64,000 nucleotides of DNA. It comes from Lineus longissimus. Its lineage: Eukaryota; Nemertea; Pilidiophora; Heteronemertea; Lineidae. Numbering within the stretch: position 1 is the first letter of the stretch; every line of letters starts with the position of its first letter. Position numbers and translations under genes: made by a program. The notes under the pieces were generated by a model. That model did no database searches and was not told where the DNA came from. It saw only the letters and a list, made by a program, of their open reading frames with translations. Below are positions 36,033-48,900 of this stretch, in pieces. The stretch spans positions 2,854,501 to 2,918,500 of the forward strand of contig NC_088311.1 in the NCBI RefSeq assembly GCF_910592395.1. Reading direction: 5' to 3'.

Positions 36033-36989
36033 CTGGCTCATCCTTCGCCATAGGTGTCAAGTATGTACCATTTATACAGACAGGCGTCAATAAAGATGGG
36101 TAACACCTCACAAGGAGTAATGCCAAGCAGTTTACAAGACCTCATATTTAGCGAAAAGGTGTGACAATAATGATAATATATCAGATCCAATACCAGTCCC
36201 TTGACCAAACCCAACCATTTTTTGAAAGTTCAAGGGGGCGTCGGGGCTTCTGAAAGAAAAAGTATTGGCATGACAGCTACGGTAGATAGATCGAAGTGAT
36301 AAAATGGCTAACTCGCTATCTGAAAAGGGGAAGCAGGCGTGTTGAGTGTTATAGTTTCACGCAACAAGGTCACATATCCTTCCATGGCCTGCAAGTGTCG
36401 CCAATCCAACACTTTTCTCAGCTAAAGCTGCATGTAAAATTTTCAAAGTCAAAAAACTTTTGGGACTGAAGTTTTTGGTGATGTTGGTTCAATTTGAGCA
36501 TAAAAAATAGTGAAAAAAATATTTGTACTTAGAAATTTTTTCATCAGTCAGTTTGTTCGAAATTCTAAACAAATTTCAAAGCCAAAATTTTTTGGGGGGC
36601 TGATGATGTTTCTTCATTTAGAGCCGAAAAAAAACAAAGTAAAAAAATATTTGGACTGAGTAATTTTTTCATATTTCAGACTTGAATTTTTCATGAATTC
36701 AAAATTCTGAAACATTTTCAAAGCCAACATTTTTGGGGGCTGATGATGTTTCTTCATTTAAAGCAGAAAAAAACAAGGTGAAATAAATATTTGGACTTGG
36801 TTCAAAGATAGAATGTGTTATGAGCATATGCACATGGCGTGTGACGTCATCAAAACATGGCAGACATGACCGATCGTCTCATCTCCTTGATTCCAGAACG
36901 ATATATTACAAGAGATAGGGTATATGAGCTAACAGTGCCCTAATTTCTGGATCCGCCACTGCTGCAGAGATGAAACTTTCAGGTTAAAA

Positions 36990-37109
36990 TTTACAATCCC
37001 CGATCGGAAATGACGTAGTTTGATCGCATTCAACTACAAATCCATTGAACAGTGGTGCTTCGTTAGTCAACAGATGACCTTTTTTTGGGGTGTGATCGGG
37101 GATTGTAAA
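36990..37109. repeat. Inverted repeat TTTACAATCCCCGATC / GATCGGGGATTGTAAA
   Basis: A 16-17 bp perfect inverted pair about 85 bp apart: left at 36990-37006, right at 37093-37109. The layout fits a small foldback element just outside the unidentified exons at 37195-37512. Confidence 0.7.
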
Positions 37110-37194
37110 CTCGTTCCAACTTTCAAAAGAATACATGTATGTGTGGTCAAGGAAGTCTTTGAGATGGTTCTTTCGAATGAGAAAAATAACTCAC

Positions 37195-37512
37195 CAGGAT
37201 GGAGTTCACGTCGTATCTTGTGATAAACTGGTTTGGCAGCAGTGGTTGAGTAGCATTAGGTGTGCTAGACAGGACAACATATCTGGTATCTGCAAGGAAT
37301 GAAAATAACAAGATAAGATTGTACACATGCAGTATCAAACAATAGTCGCAAAATTGTTAATAAAAAGTTGTGGAGAAATCAGGCTGAACTTACTAATATT
37401 GAACCAGCGCTTCGACCATTGAACATATGCCTTGTTGGTGTCGACACAACTGAACGCTTGTGTTCCAAAAAACCGGTCTGTCGTACCAGCAGCACAGCCA
37501 AATTCAACGCCC
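37195..37512 (-). CDS. Two internal exons of an unidentified gene
   Basis: Exon 37512-37394 (acceptor TTTCTCAATTAG, donor GTAAGT) and exon 37289-37195 (acceptor TCCTTGCAG, donor GTGAGT) join in phase. The product reads GVEFGCAAGTTDRFFGTQ, AFSCVDTNKAYVQWSKRWFN, then TRYVVLSSTPNATQPLL, PNQFITRYDVNSIL. Both exons have textbook splice signals and compatible phases, which makes a real gene likely. I do not recognise the family. A weak candidate for the next exon is near 36104 (after CTCCTTGTGAG), which would add about 22 residues (starting VLPIFIDACLYKWY) before TGA. Upstream exons were not found. Confidence 0.6.
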
Positions 37513-40500
37513 CTAATTGAGAAAGTTACGTCAGAGAGGTTACCAAACCACTCATCTATTCAAATTTAAATTGACCCATTCACGAAAATGCTCATGCTTT
37601 TAAAGCTGACAATCAAATAGACCTCATTGGTCATTGCTCACGGTCAGATGAACACGAGTCGGACAACAAGTGGCATAACTTCGCTAAAATTTGGCATTTA
37701 TGGTACTTTTAAACGAGTCTACGTGACGCAACATGATTGTTGAAATTTATAACCATCAGTATTTACACAATGCAAATTTGTTAAAATTCAAGTTCAATTT
37801 TGCGCACATGTCGTCAGAGCGATTGAAAGTGATCCGTTTTCGGTTACGTTGGGTGTGCTCAGATGAATTGTCCTGCTTTGCCTTTCTTAGCTAAAAGTTA
37901 TGGTCGTAGCATCGTGCCTTTTCTCTTGTTTAATTCTATATATCGAAATCAAAAAATCAAAATCGGGGTGCCTCACGATGACAGATTGGCTCTACTCATG
38001 ATTTGTCTTAAATGGAGGGCCAATGTATGAGATCACACCCACTTTGTACTTCATTGATCGTACTAAGAAGCACCACACTTCACCTCAGCATAGATGACTC
38101 CATAGCTTTGAAGCTTCCGTCATTCTCGACAGGCGCATCATCGGCTAGGAATGACATCCCAAAATATATGGGGAGTGACAGGAAAATTATTAAATAATCG
38201 CGGGGTTAATGGACGGTAATAGGGCTGCCACCATCACTGACATGACTGCTTGTCTCAAGATGGCCAGTGATGTCCGGTAAGGATGTTGTGGGCTGGAGGG
38301 AATGGTGTGCCAACGTGTGGTGTTATTCTTAAACCTCACCATTTCGTTCGTTTGGACATCTCCAGATTAAACATCAACATGCGATGATGTGGACGCGCCT
38401 AATGAATTGTTCATATCGGTACTTTGGTGTCACCGTCTATACGCTCGAGGTGGCCTCCGCTGTTTGGTCCCATCAACAGTGACGCAAGTGTGGGCGGGGT
38501 GTATTGACATGGCTGCAATGCCCTTCTGGAGATGATGTCAGTGATCGACCAAAAAGGTAACACAATATTTGGTCAATTAATTAATTACCTAGTGGCAATA
38601 GCAATATATCGCCAACGAAGACTTGATTGAAAACTGATTAGCCATAGTCATTACTGGGTGTCAAATAATGTCTGGCATCAATGGCAGTTGTTTGAATCAA
38701 ATGCTATTGTGGGAGTAACATCCGGAGTTGGTAAACAGCGACATAAACGCTTCCGAGTTCGCTACAGCGGCGAAATGTTGAGCAACAATGCACTGACTTC
38801 ATCAATCTTACACTTGCGATAGCACTACTACCATATTTAGTTGCATTCCGCTACATCACCGATATATTCCATTTACTGCCATTCCGCGAAAAGTCACATG
38901 GCATGATGCCCACTGAAAGGCAAATATTATTCTGTCATAACAATGAAAGAATCCTATACGGTTATGTATCATTTACAATATGAGAGATAGCGAAACCTAA
39001 TTAGGGAATTGATATCTGATAAATCAACAGACTGGTTTGCTCCTCTGTGGTCAATGATCAATCGACACAAATCAGTAGAATAATACGAGGCGAGCCAATT
39101 CCTTATTATATATATATTAGTAATGGTATTGAAGGCATATAACATTAGCAAGAATAAAGCAAAAGACTAAGAGTGTGGAAGCAGTACTACGTCACCTTAT
39201 CTGGTACCAAATTATGACAGTAGGGGGCGTTTACCAGATAAAATCTCCCGTTCAATGACTATAGGTCATTTTGCCAGCCTGGAACCGTTTCCTATGTACT
39301 CCGCCTCTCGATACGAAGTAGGAGTAGGAGTATCAAAAACCTGAATCTCAGGATGTCCCTTTGCCTGATTGTTGCTGAATTTTTGTCTCAAAATACATGC
39401 TTGAATAATTTAACTAACAGCGCCTCCGAATCGTACAATGATGGAAGCCAAGAACGAGCGCGAGCGGTTCGAGAAGATTCCCGATTGCTCATTGGTACGA
39501 AAGCCGTTTTATGAGTGCTGTTCGTGGGGAACTAACAACATCAGACCGTTCGTAAGGGCTGTGAAACCTGCCTATCGTCAAAATGCTACTCCACTGTTTT
39601 CGATACCTCGTGGTTGTTGATATCGAGGAGCCCAGAAGCAGTCTGCCAAGCATGAAAATACGGAACGTGCGATCTTCGACGACTGTCGCGGATCATTTCT
39701 ATTCCCCATCAGATAACCTCGAGCTCTACTTTTGATTTGTATTCGGCCCAACCATTGATTTCTGCGCTAGAAGTGATGTTGTCTGGCAGGATATCAATGC
39801 CATTACTAGGGATGTCCTAGGTGGGTTCTGTCGTGGATTATAGACGTGAACTTCCATATGGGATCGTCTATCCTACACTGTTGTCTCGGGTTGCGTGGAG
39901 CGACTGATTGGCAAACTCCGGCGGGGCCGTTATATAGTGAGCCTTCGCATTCGGTATCGGCGAAGTCTGCGGTAAACATGGTAAAGTAAAAATGAACTGC
40001 AAAGGCTTGAGGCGAAAATTGCAAACAATACGAACGACGTAAAGGTATGCGATGTCATCAAACCCTGTGGTGTCATCAAGCCATTTGCAAATTCATATAC
40101 ACGACACCCGTAAATCATCTTTTATACTAATTGTTGTACGGAAAATCGGGGATATTTTTTTGAATCGTCGATGAAATGCAGTTACATACTTCACATTTCG
40201 TAGTTCGTATCTCTTCGTAAGGGTTGCGAAACCTGCATATCATCCGACAGCGATCATAAGCTAACCAACTGAAGAAACTCTGCACCTGTGAATGGAAATT
40301 TAGCAGCATTACACCATCGCTACGAACTCCTTCCCAATCAAATCAGAAGGGCAAGACTGGTATAGGTATTGGCACATTTTTCCTTTATACATTGTGTGAC
40401 GGCTGGTTAAATCTCACTGCTTCGACACGTTGCAGATGTTGCTTGCGATGTCGATCAGCCTTCTTGAAGTATAGAATCACCTTGAACGTATCGCCCAGGT

Positions 40501-41320
40501 CATCAGGAAGGCGACTGTCGGACCTAGACGATCTTCTTGTCATTCCAGGAACATTTCGATCGAAGATTGACAAGAATGCAATTACCCTTATCAGAGATAG
40601 AGGAAGATAGGACACTGGGCCGAATCTGCCGCAGAACACAGACGCGGCTGCGCTTCCCTTGCGACAGCAAGCAGTAAACTTGGAGACGCGCTCTGGCTGC
40701 CGGATGCGGTGCCTTGATGCCATGCATCATCCCCGCGGCGAATCATTGCTCATTTTGCTTGCCTAAACCATTACATCGTCCACCTGATTCTTAATACGGA
40801 TGCTACGACCTGGACACAGCGCTGGATGATGCTTTTAAAATTGATTAATGATATTGTACTTAACACGTCGGATCTGGGGAATGGTTGCGTCAATCGACAC
40901 CGGTAGATAGTTATCACCTCTTGGACTCTGGAGACGTAACACTGGCTGATTAAGAACGTTACCCCGAGATTTAATCAACTTGCTGAGTTGGCTTTATTTG
41001 CATTCTAGCAGAGATGCCGTGCAAGCTTCGCAGGGATTATTTGTCGCTGATGGAGAATCACCACTGATTATTTTGGCACATTTCTAAACGGTGCGCATTT
41101 AGCAGGTTCCAATTCATCATATGTTTAGGATGTGCAACGCTGTGCATGATTTCTTTGGGGGTACATGTAAACTCTTTAAGTCGTTGTTGCAAAAACGTCT
41201 GGTAAACAGTTCTTTCTACGAGTAACTAGGATTATAATTGTAACTACGAGAGGATAACCACCAGAAATTCAGGATAACATTCAGTTTTTATCGCTTTTAC
41301 GTGAGGATAACATCCATCCA
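37513..41320. other. Non-coding or unrecognised interval
   Basis: Several open frames of 60-110 codons occur (for example 39438-39620 plus and 40385-40723 minus), but none has splice support or a recognised family. It includes copies of the TTCGTAAGGGTTGCGAAACC repeat at 39549 and 40213. Confidence 0.35.
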
Positions 41321-41329
41321 GGCCTATTG

Positions 41330-41705
41330 CAAAGTAGGCATTCATGAAGACGAAGCACATATTATGTAAGGATAAGCACATTATGTGAGGATAAAACTAT
41401 TGCAAAGAATAGCACCATTATGTGAAGATAAGCACCATTATGTGAATAAAACGCAAAATTGTGTAAGGAAAAGCACCATTATGTGAGGATAATTGCTGAG
41501 CTAAGCACCATTATGTGAAGATAAGCACCATTATGTGCAGATAAGCACAAAGCAATATTTTTGTGATAATGAAAACTATTATGTTAGGATAAGCACTATG
41601 ATGTGAAGACACGCACTGTAATGAAGACAAGCATAAAATCGCCATCGATTGAGTAAACATCATTATGTGAAGATGACATGAAGATAACCAACATTATGTG
41701 TTTAT
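41330..41705 (+). repeat. Irregular tandem repeat AAGCACCATTATGTGAGGAT
   Basis: About 12-15 degenerate units of roughly 20 bp (GATAAGCACCATTATGTGAA and variants), with unit order disturbed by short insertions. It is AT-rich and non-coding. Confidence 0.85.
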
Positions 41706-42926
41706 ATATCACACATATCAATGAATAAAGAACAAGTACCTTGCAAACATCTGTCTAAACTCGTGCCTGGTAATTAGTAATATGAACAATCACTGACCGA
41801 TGAACTCGGGTGACTGGACTAGACTGGTTATATAATGGGTGAAGTGTTCAATCATATAAAGTTATAACAAACGCCACGTCCAATTCATCAATGAACTTTA
41901 ATCACAATTAACCGCGTTCTCAGAGTGATATAACTGATGTTACTGCTTCGAGATACATGTATGACGGAAAGGAACTTTGATAAGCTGCGTCCATCTATGC
42001 CAATTCGTGGGACCAGAAGCTTTTCGATGCGGATTATCATTTGAGATGTTTTTTTTACAGATGGAAGGCATTAAATGTTAGCCTTGTAGAGTTACCTACA
42101 GATGAAATATTACGCGAATGCTGGCCTGAATCTCAGAAGGACCATTACCGTGTTGATACAAGACTGAGCTAGCCAACTCGTGCTCAGCAGAATCGCCCCT
42201 TTAAGCAATAACGTTCTGTGCGATAGTAACAATTTCCCAACATTGGTCCTCGAAGTGATGGACTATGCTCAGGTGGTCGTCGAGGAGTTGGACAGCGACA
42301 ACGGAGTCCAGAACTTACTGGCATTTGATCAATACACAGATTCCTATAAAAACAGTGAATGATAAGAGAAAGGTCGGCAGCCGAATGCTCTTGGACAGCG
42401 AAACTGATGGAACACGTAGAGAATGGAATATATATTCAGTTGTTGCTCCGATAGAAAAGGACTTTGTGTGGCAGTGATGATAAACGCGCGCATTAGGTGG
42501 CATCCATTAGTTTGATCATTGTGACTCACAGGTTCTCGCACTGGGTTATCGGCCGCTTGTTTATGGACTTCCCCCAGTTTATTACAGGACTGCCGCGGTG
42601 ATTGCTCGTGAAAAACATTTATAACGGAGCGTTGTGGGATTTCCTCTTGAGGCTATTAATGGATTTTGTGACGTCAGGGAATACCCGAACTTATACCAAC
42701 CACGAGGGTATTTTTTATTACAGTTTGATTCACATGACCTTCGTACCGGACAAATATTTTTTCCGAGGCAAAATTCAAAATGTCTAAGAAGTGAGTGGCC
42801 AGCTAGATTGCTTTATAAAGGTGCACTCAAAGCTTTATTGCCATTGTAAGTTTAACATTTGGTGAGAGTGTCGCTCTCGCTCTCAATGTCGCCACTCATG
42901 GACTACATATAGCAGAGTGTGTATAT

Positions 42927-45900
42927 ATGGTGAGCTACTTCATTCCAATTATGAACATACTCCAAGGAATGTTGACTCTAGCGTTGACAATATGCGCAAT
43001 GACTAGCAGACCGTGTCACTGCCGACCCATGAGACACCACGTGAATCACAAAAAGCTTAGGGAGGCACGTATTGAGGCTATCAAACACGATATCTTACTC
43101 AAACTTGGGTTCAGCGGCGTGCCGGACGTGACAAGAATTAATACGACGATTATTGAGAAAAGGAGGAAGATAAGACTGTATAAGAAAAGCTTAGAGGAAA
43201 CGCAAGGTAAAATACATGAACTTTTCCAAGAGGAGGAGTACTTTGCTAAGACTTTCCACAGTTTCACAGACCAAGGTAAGGTAAAAACAATTAGCTCTTA
43301 GGGCAACTTAGGAGGGGTTCTTGGACGCGGTCGATGGGGAGTTAAAGACGCCCTCTCAAATATGATATACTATTTGGTTGACAGTTTTGGCTAACTTCAC
43401 AAGATATACAACTTTGTTAATTATTATATATACTTACTAACCAGGCTCCATTGTCGTACAATCTTGGTTTATTTAGGAACAAGTATTGGGGTCGTTAAGG
43501 TGAAGACAGTAACAAAAATACGGGCGGGAAGTGTCAATCCAAAGTCAATGTATCTTACGATTATATACGTTATAAATGTTGGTCCTTCTCCAAAAATATT
43601 TTATTAAGGTAGAGTTATGCTGATCATCTGCCTTGAGTACTATATGATATGTGGGTCATGGGCTCTTGACAAGAACAGCAGGCCACTTTACTTTTCAATA
43701 CACACAGGTATTAATACCTCGGCCTGTCAAAGACGAACATATTCGACACAGAACGCACATTATGGACAGCTAATCATTTCATATTCAATTTACACATGTC
43801 TACATTATATATATACATATATTATAAAGTCACTCTGATCTCAACCGACTGTTGATATAGCCTCTTTTATAATACTTATATCTTAACAAGCATCATTCAC
43901 TTTTCATACCTAAACGAGATAACTATCTGCACCGCATAACAGTGCTTCACAAGGACAGTTCCGCATAGCTGTTAACCACAATAAAGTGTGTCTGTCAAGA
44001 GTCCTGATTCTTCGGAAGCACCCAGTTTTAGAAATCCGGTTAGGTCAGATTTGTTGATCACGCTTGTTGATTCCTGGCGCAGTCGCCAGCTCTATTGCCT
44101 CGGTAACCACCGCGTTGTCTGGAAGCATTGAGGGTCAAGATGCGTCGTACATGCCATTCTTTTCGGGATCCGTTGCTCCACGATTCATGGAGTAGACATA
44201 CCAGAATCAAAGCGATCGATCAGCCAAAAGGTAATTGATACACCCAAGAAATCGGGTTGCTGGCTTATTACAACTACAGTAGCCTATACATGTATATAGA
44301 TACAAGACCGTAAATCTTAAAATTGATATAATCATAGAAATCTGGTGGCTTGCCTATGAGATTGTTTCTGCTATCGTGGCCTTTCGAAAATAACAATTAA
44401 TTGAGTACAAAACCATCATTCATGTACGGTTGCTGGCGCTGAACAATATGGGCCTATAAAAATACTAGTTGGTGTATTACTGCTGAAATTTGGCTGCTAT
44501 TACCAGAAACCTGTACAGGGGTGCATGTGCCTTTGACATGCTATCGCCCTATCATTCGTATTCCTAAAGTCCGTATTTGCAAGGTTTCTTTTTGTCAGAT
44601 GAGCACTTAAGCCAATCTGTTTTGAACATCTTCACGTGTAGTATGCGAACGGGTGATTCGTGTCCGACAGATGAAATTGCTTTAATGTGTATATGTTGCA
44701 TGTATACATCAATGTTAAGTGTTAAAATAATTACATTGTATCATTGGTGAAGCTATACATAGGCCGATCTTCTGATGAAAAATTGAATTGCTGATATTTG
44801 TATCCAATTATACAGTTGTATTATGCCATGCCTTGTTGGTATATAAACCAATAAATTACAGCTGAATGACAGACAGAATGAACAAGTACTTTTAAAAATG
44901 TGTTTGTGAAACCCGTACATATATATACCGTATAAGATACGAGAGATCTTGATATATGGTCTAGAACTTGAACTGCCATTGATTCTGTTTGGCAAAGAGC
45001 CTTTCTTGACTTAAACATAATGATAGAAATCAAGTTCTTGTCCTGTGTTCTGGTTCTGTGTTTGACACCTGAAATCAATATCGCCTTTACCTAACCGTGG
45101 AATGTGTTTTCGTGTAACCATCTTTGTTCTTGGCGACCTATACAATCTTAAGGCGAACACTCAAAATGTTGGTCCTCCTCTCTGTGACGTTAAAGGACTA
45201 CGAAGTATGATGAGTGAGTTCTTCAAGATGTATAGGTGAATCGCAGCAGAAATGGTGTTACACACTAAATAGAGCAGCAAAGAAATTACATACATCGAAT
45301 CGTACATCTTATAGTAGCGCTGCTGTATCAAAATGTCTTGATACCAAAGGGAAACCGCCAGCTTGCGCTTATTAATAATAAACTGTCGTTTAATAACTCG
45401 GGTACATTTCTGTACAGAATTTTGATTGATGGAGACTTGTTTGTGTACACCATGTAATATCTTAGCAAGATTGTAACTAATAATCGCGGGGGTGATATTG
45501 ATAGTGTAAATATGCGTTTGACAGCTATCCGACTTGGTAAATATTCGGTTACGAGATGGTGCGCGTTGGGAAATCGTCTGGTAAGGCACTGATGCCAGAC
45601 CAATATTGATGTGATTGGTGACCTTTTTATGGTTTACTCTATACAAGCGAATATAGCGGGAACATTTATCAAAAAGTATTATTATTGATTTTCTTTAAAT
45701 CTTATGTTCAGTTTCACAAGTGCAAAACAATTGTCTAAAAGAAACGCTAATGTTTCACTTTTTCGCTCATTGGCGAATATTAGACATTAGACATACTCTC
45801 GTATGACTCGACTAATCAGTCAAAACCTAGTTGGGAATTGGCTAAAGTCACCCACACCTTCTCAAATATAGATTCATTTTTACACAACTCTTCCATTCAT

Positions 45901-48900
45901 GTACGTGATTAGTAGTATCACTGTAAAACAGATTGCTCCATTCAGCATCATTGGGTAAACTGATCACCCTTCAAAAAAATCAAGGTGCAACACCCACCCA
46001 CTCATGAGTCCCTGAATGTCCCGGTGACATTTCGAAATAAGGAAAAAAGGATGCCTTATTCGTAGTAATTAGGTTGCAACCTGATACCACGGGTGTTTTC
46101 TCACATTCACCCGTTCTTATGGATGTAACTGATTGCTCGGTCTCGCTTATCACTCTTCGTGATATTTCTTTAATATTTGAAGGTGCACGTGTGCGGCGAT
46201 TTAAAAAACTTTTAAGCTGCTATATCAAATGACATACCTCGATTCAAAAAAACTAATAACTTTATCAGAAATTAAATAACTTTTGATTAAACATGAGACG
46301 TGACGGCCATTTCACTGGTCGTTGATGGCTTTGTTTCGGTTGGTTGGGCAGCTGCTTTTTGATAAAGGAATTGGGTTGGGCAATGGGGCTGCTCCTTGTC
46401 CTGCTATCACTCAAGCACTGGGGTGATACAGTTGTCAAGTATGGCCTAATGGTTTTTGGGTAGGGTCGAAACGCTTATCACTCGAGATCAGCGCACGTTT
46501 CACAGCGCGATATTGCGTTATCAATTCTCAATTTCTTTGGTAGTGTGTGAATGCCACTTACAAAGGGCAAACAGGTTTAATTCATTGATATTACATTGCC
46601 GAAAATATCTACAATTAAAGAAAGAAAGATTCTTATCAAGCGTATAATCTTGGTTAAATATTAGTTTTTCAATCAGACGATTGCCAAGGAGTGTTGTTGG
46701 GACAACACTACATGGAAACAATGGCTAAATATAACTTTTGGTGTTCTTCCGCGCTATAGCGACACTGACATGACCGAAGTAAGTTTGATCACACGTGGAA
46801 CTTTTCGATGGTCGTGCAGTGTAATTGAAACATATTTCATTACATTCTCTTGAGTAAACATGGACCACCACCACCTGTAGCAATGCTAACATACTGAACA
46901 TGTCCTCTTTACATCAAGCAAAACTGTTCTTTGTGACTTTCGTGAATGGGTACGAGACTTCCCGCGTTGATGACCTCAATTCGCCTACTTTTCGACGGGA
47001 AAGTAGCCAGTCTATTGCTGATTTAGGGATAAACAAGAGAGCCGAGAGTCTACAAGGGAGGGAATCGCTGCCGGGTGGCAAGACTCCTGTGATGCACTAT
47101 GAGAATCTCTACCTCTGGTGCACACTAAGACTGAGTCAGCCTCCTTTTATAGTTGACTGTGTGTGCGAATCACCTTGGCCAAAGGTATACACTTGTTGTA
47201 TTACAGAAAGGAAATGTCTACTGGTGCAACGTTTGTTCATCCATTCATTAGCCAGCAACGGCTTTCTAAGTTCTCTACCATTGACTCTGATTCAAGTAGC
47301 ATGTTGATTTGATCACACACTCGATTCACCCTTGTCAATATCGGCATACGATTGACCAATCATCGCATAAGTTGACATTATAGCAATCGAATTGTTAGCT
47401 GTAAATCAATTACCGATAATTTGTTAAATATTTTTATGAATGGCTGGCTTTTCCTTGGGCGGTTCCCGCCCGAAGTCGGAGTGAACTAATCATGCTCATA
47501 ACAGTAAATATTATGTCTTCATGCCAACAATACGAAATTCGTTTTAAAGGCTATGGTACCAGTCAGCAATACACGAAGACTGGTTTCCTGTCCGATCAAA
47601 TTCATGACAATACAAGGTAAATTAAACTAATAGCTCATGACAAAACACCACTTTTTAGCTGCGGTACATCCTAAAAAATAAGATAAAAAGTGTATGATAT
47701 CTTTTTTTCGCGTACTTACATGTACTTCATCATTAAAATCTCAAGCAAATGTTCTGGTTAAGTAAACAAGGCTTCGTGCCAACTACGCTGGGTCACATTC
47801 CTGGACACCTTAAGTTAAATTTACCATTCAAAAATTGTCATTATGGGATAAGTTCCGTATAATAACGGACTAATGATGCACATAATGTCACTTGTCATTA
47901 TATATAACATTTGACATTTTTCAAAATTTTACAATAAATCAGCCTATTTAACTCGCTTCGGGTAAATATAATATACAAAATTTACTATAACGATTTAAAT
48001 TGAATGAATTATCATAGCTTTCGTGAGGTGTGGAATATTTTAATGATTTCATAGCGGATTGGCTTTAGATAGCATTCCGGCGAGAACTGCATATTATCAC
48101 GTTTATTACATTAACAGGACGAAAAGCGTGTAGATTGACTGGCTAGACCAAGTGCATGCCAAGAGCCTAAAGAGAGCATGCATTGGATTCGGATTATCGT
48201 ATCAGTCTTGTTTTGAAGAGAGTGACAAGGTGACGCATGTTTTGGACTCGGCCATAGTGTGAAATTCCAATTAACCAAGAATATTTTATGTGTCATTTGT
48301 TTTTACCATCGACCCCAAAACACACATATGACCACTGACATTCCTTGTCCTAAATATAGGCCTAGAATGCAGCAGTCAATCTTTTTATAGCCATTTAATT
48401 CAATATTTTTATTGGATTTATGGCCTTCACTCCTCTAAATCAAATAATGACATACGTGTTCATTCATTACAACTGTCGTGAAACTATTTTGTACTACGCC
48501 GTACAAAAGGCAGGCGACTAGTGACGCACAGCTTAAACTTACAAATGCTTCACTACATATAGTGAGTTTCCGCATCACTCATTGACAAATAACGATTCAC
48601 CGAGACGCAAAAAATCGTTATTAGTGAGTGAAGCGGAACTCACTAATTTACATATACAACGAAGTAAAAAGAATAGGCCTACGAAAGCCTACGGTGTCAT
48701 CAAATCCTGCGCTAAATCATTTACGTATGCTTCGTCATCGTAGCTCTCATTGAGAGTTTCAACATCTTGTGCAAATTTAATTCAACACGATTATTTCAAG
48801 TGAGTGCGATGTTGGAATGTTAAGTGGATATTGAACTTTGGCCATATTTGACTTGTAATTGTCATTTGACTGTGAGTTGAAAGTAAACATGGAATTTTCA

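Noticed and set aside
40385-40723. 112-codon minus-strand frame and its plus-strand overlap
   Set aside because: Both strands are open in a GC-richer patch; neither shows a known family or splice context.
45161-45646. 161-codon minus-strand open frame in the TGF-beta gene intron
   Set aside because: Composition is AT-rich with no family resemblance and no splice evidence.
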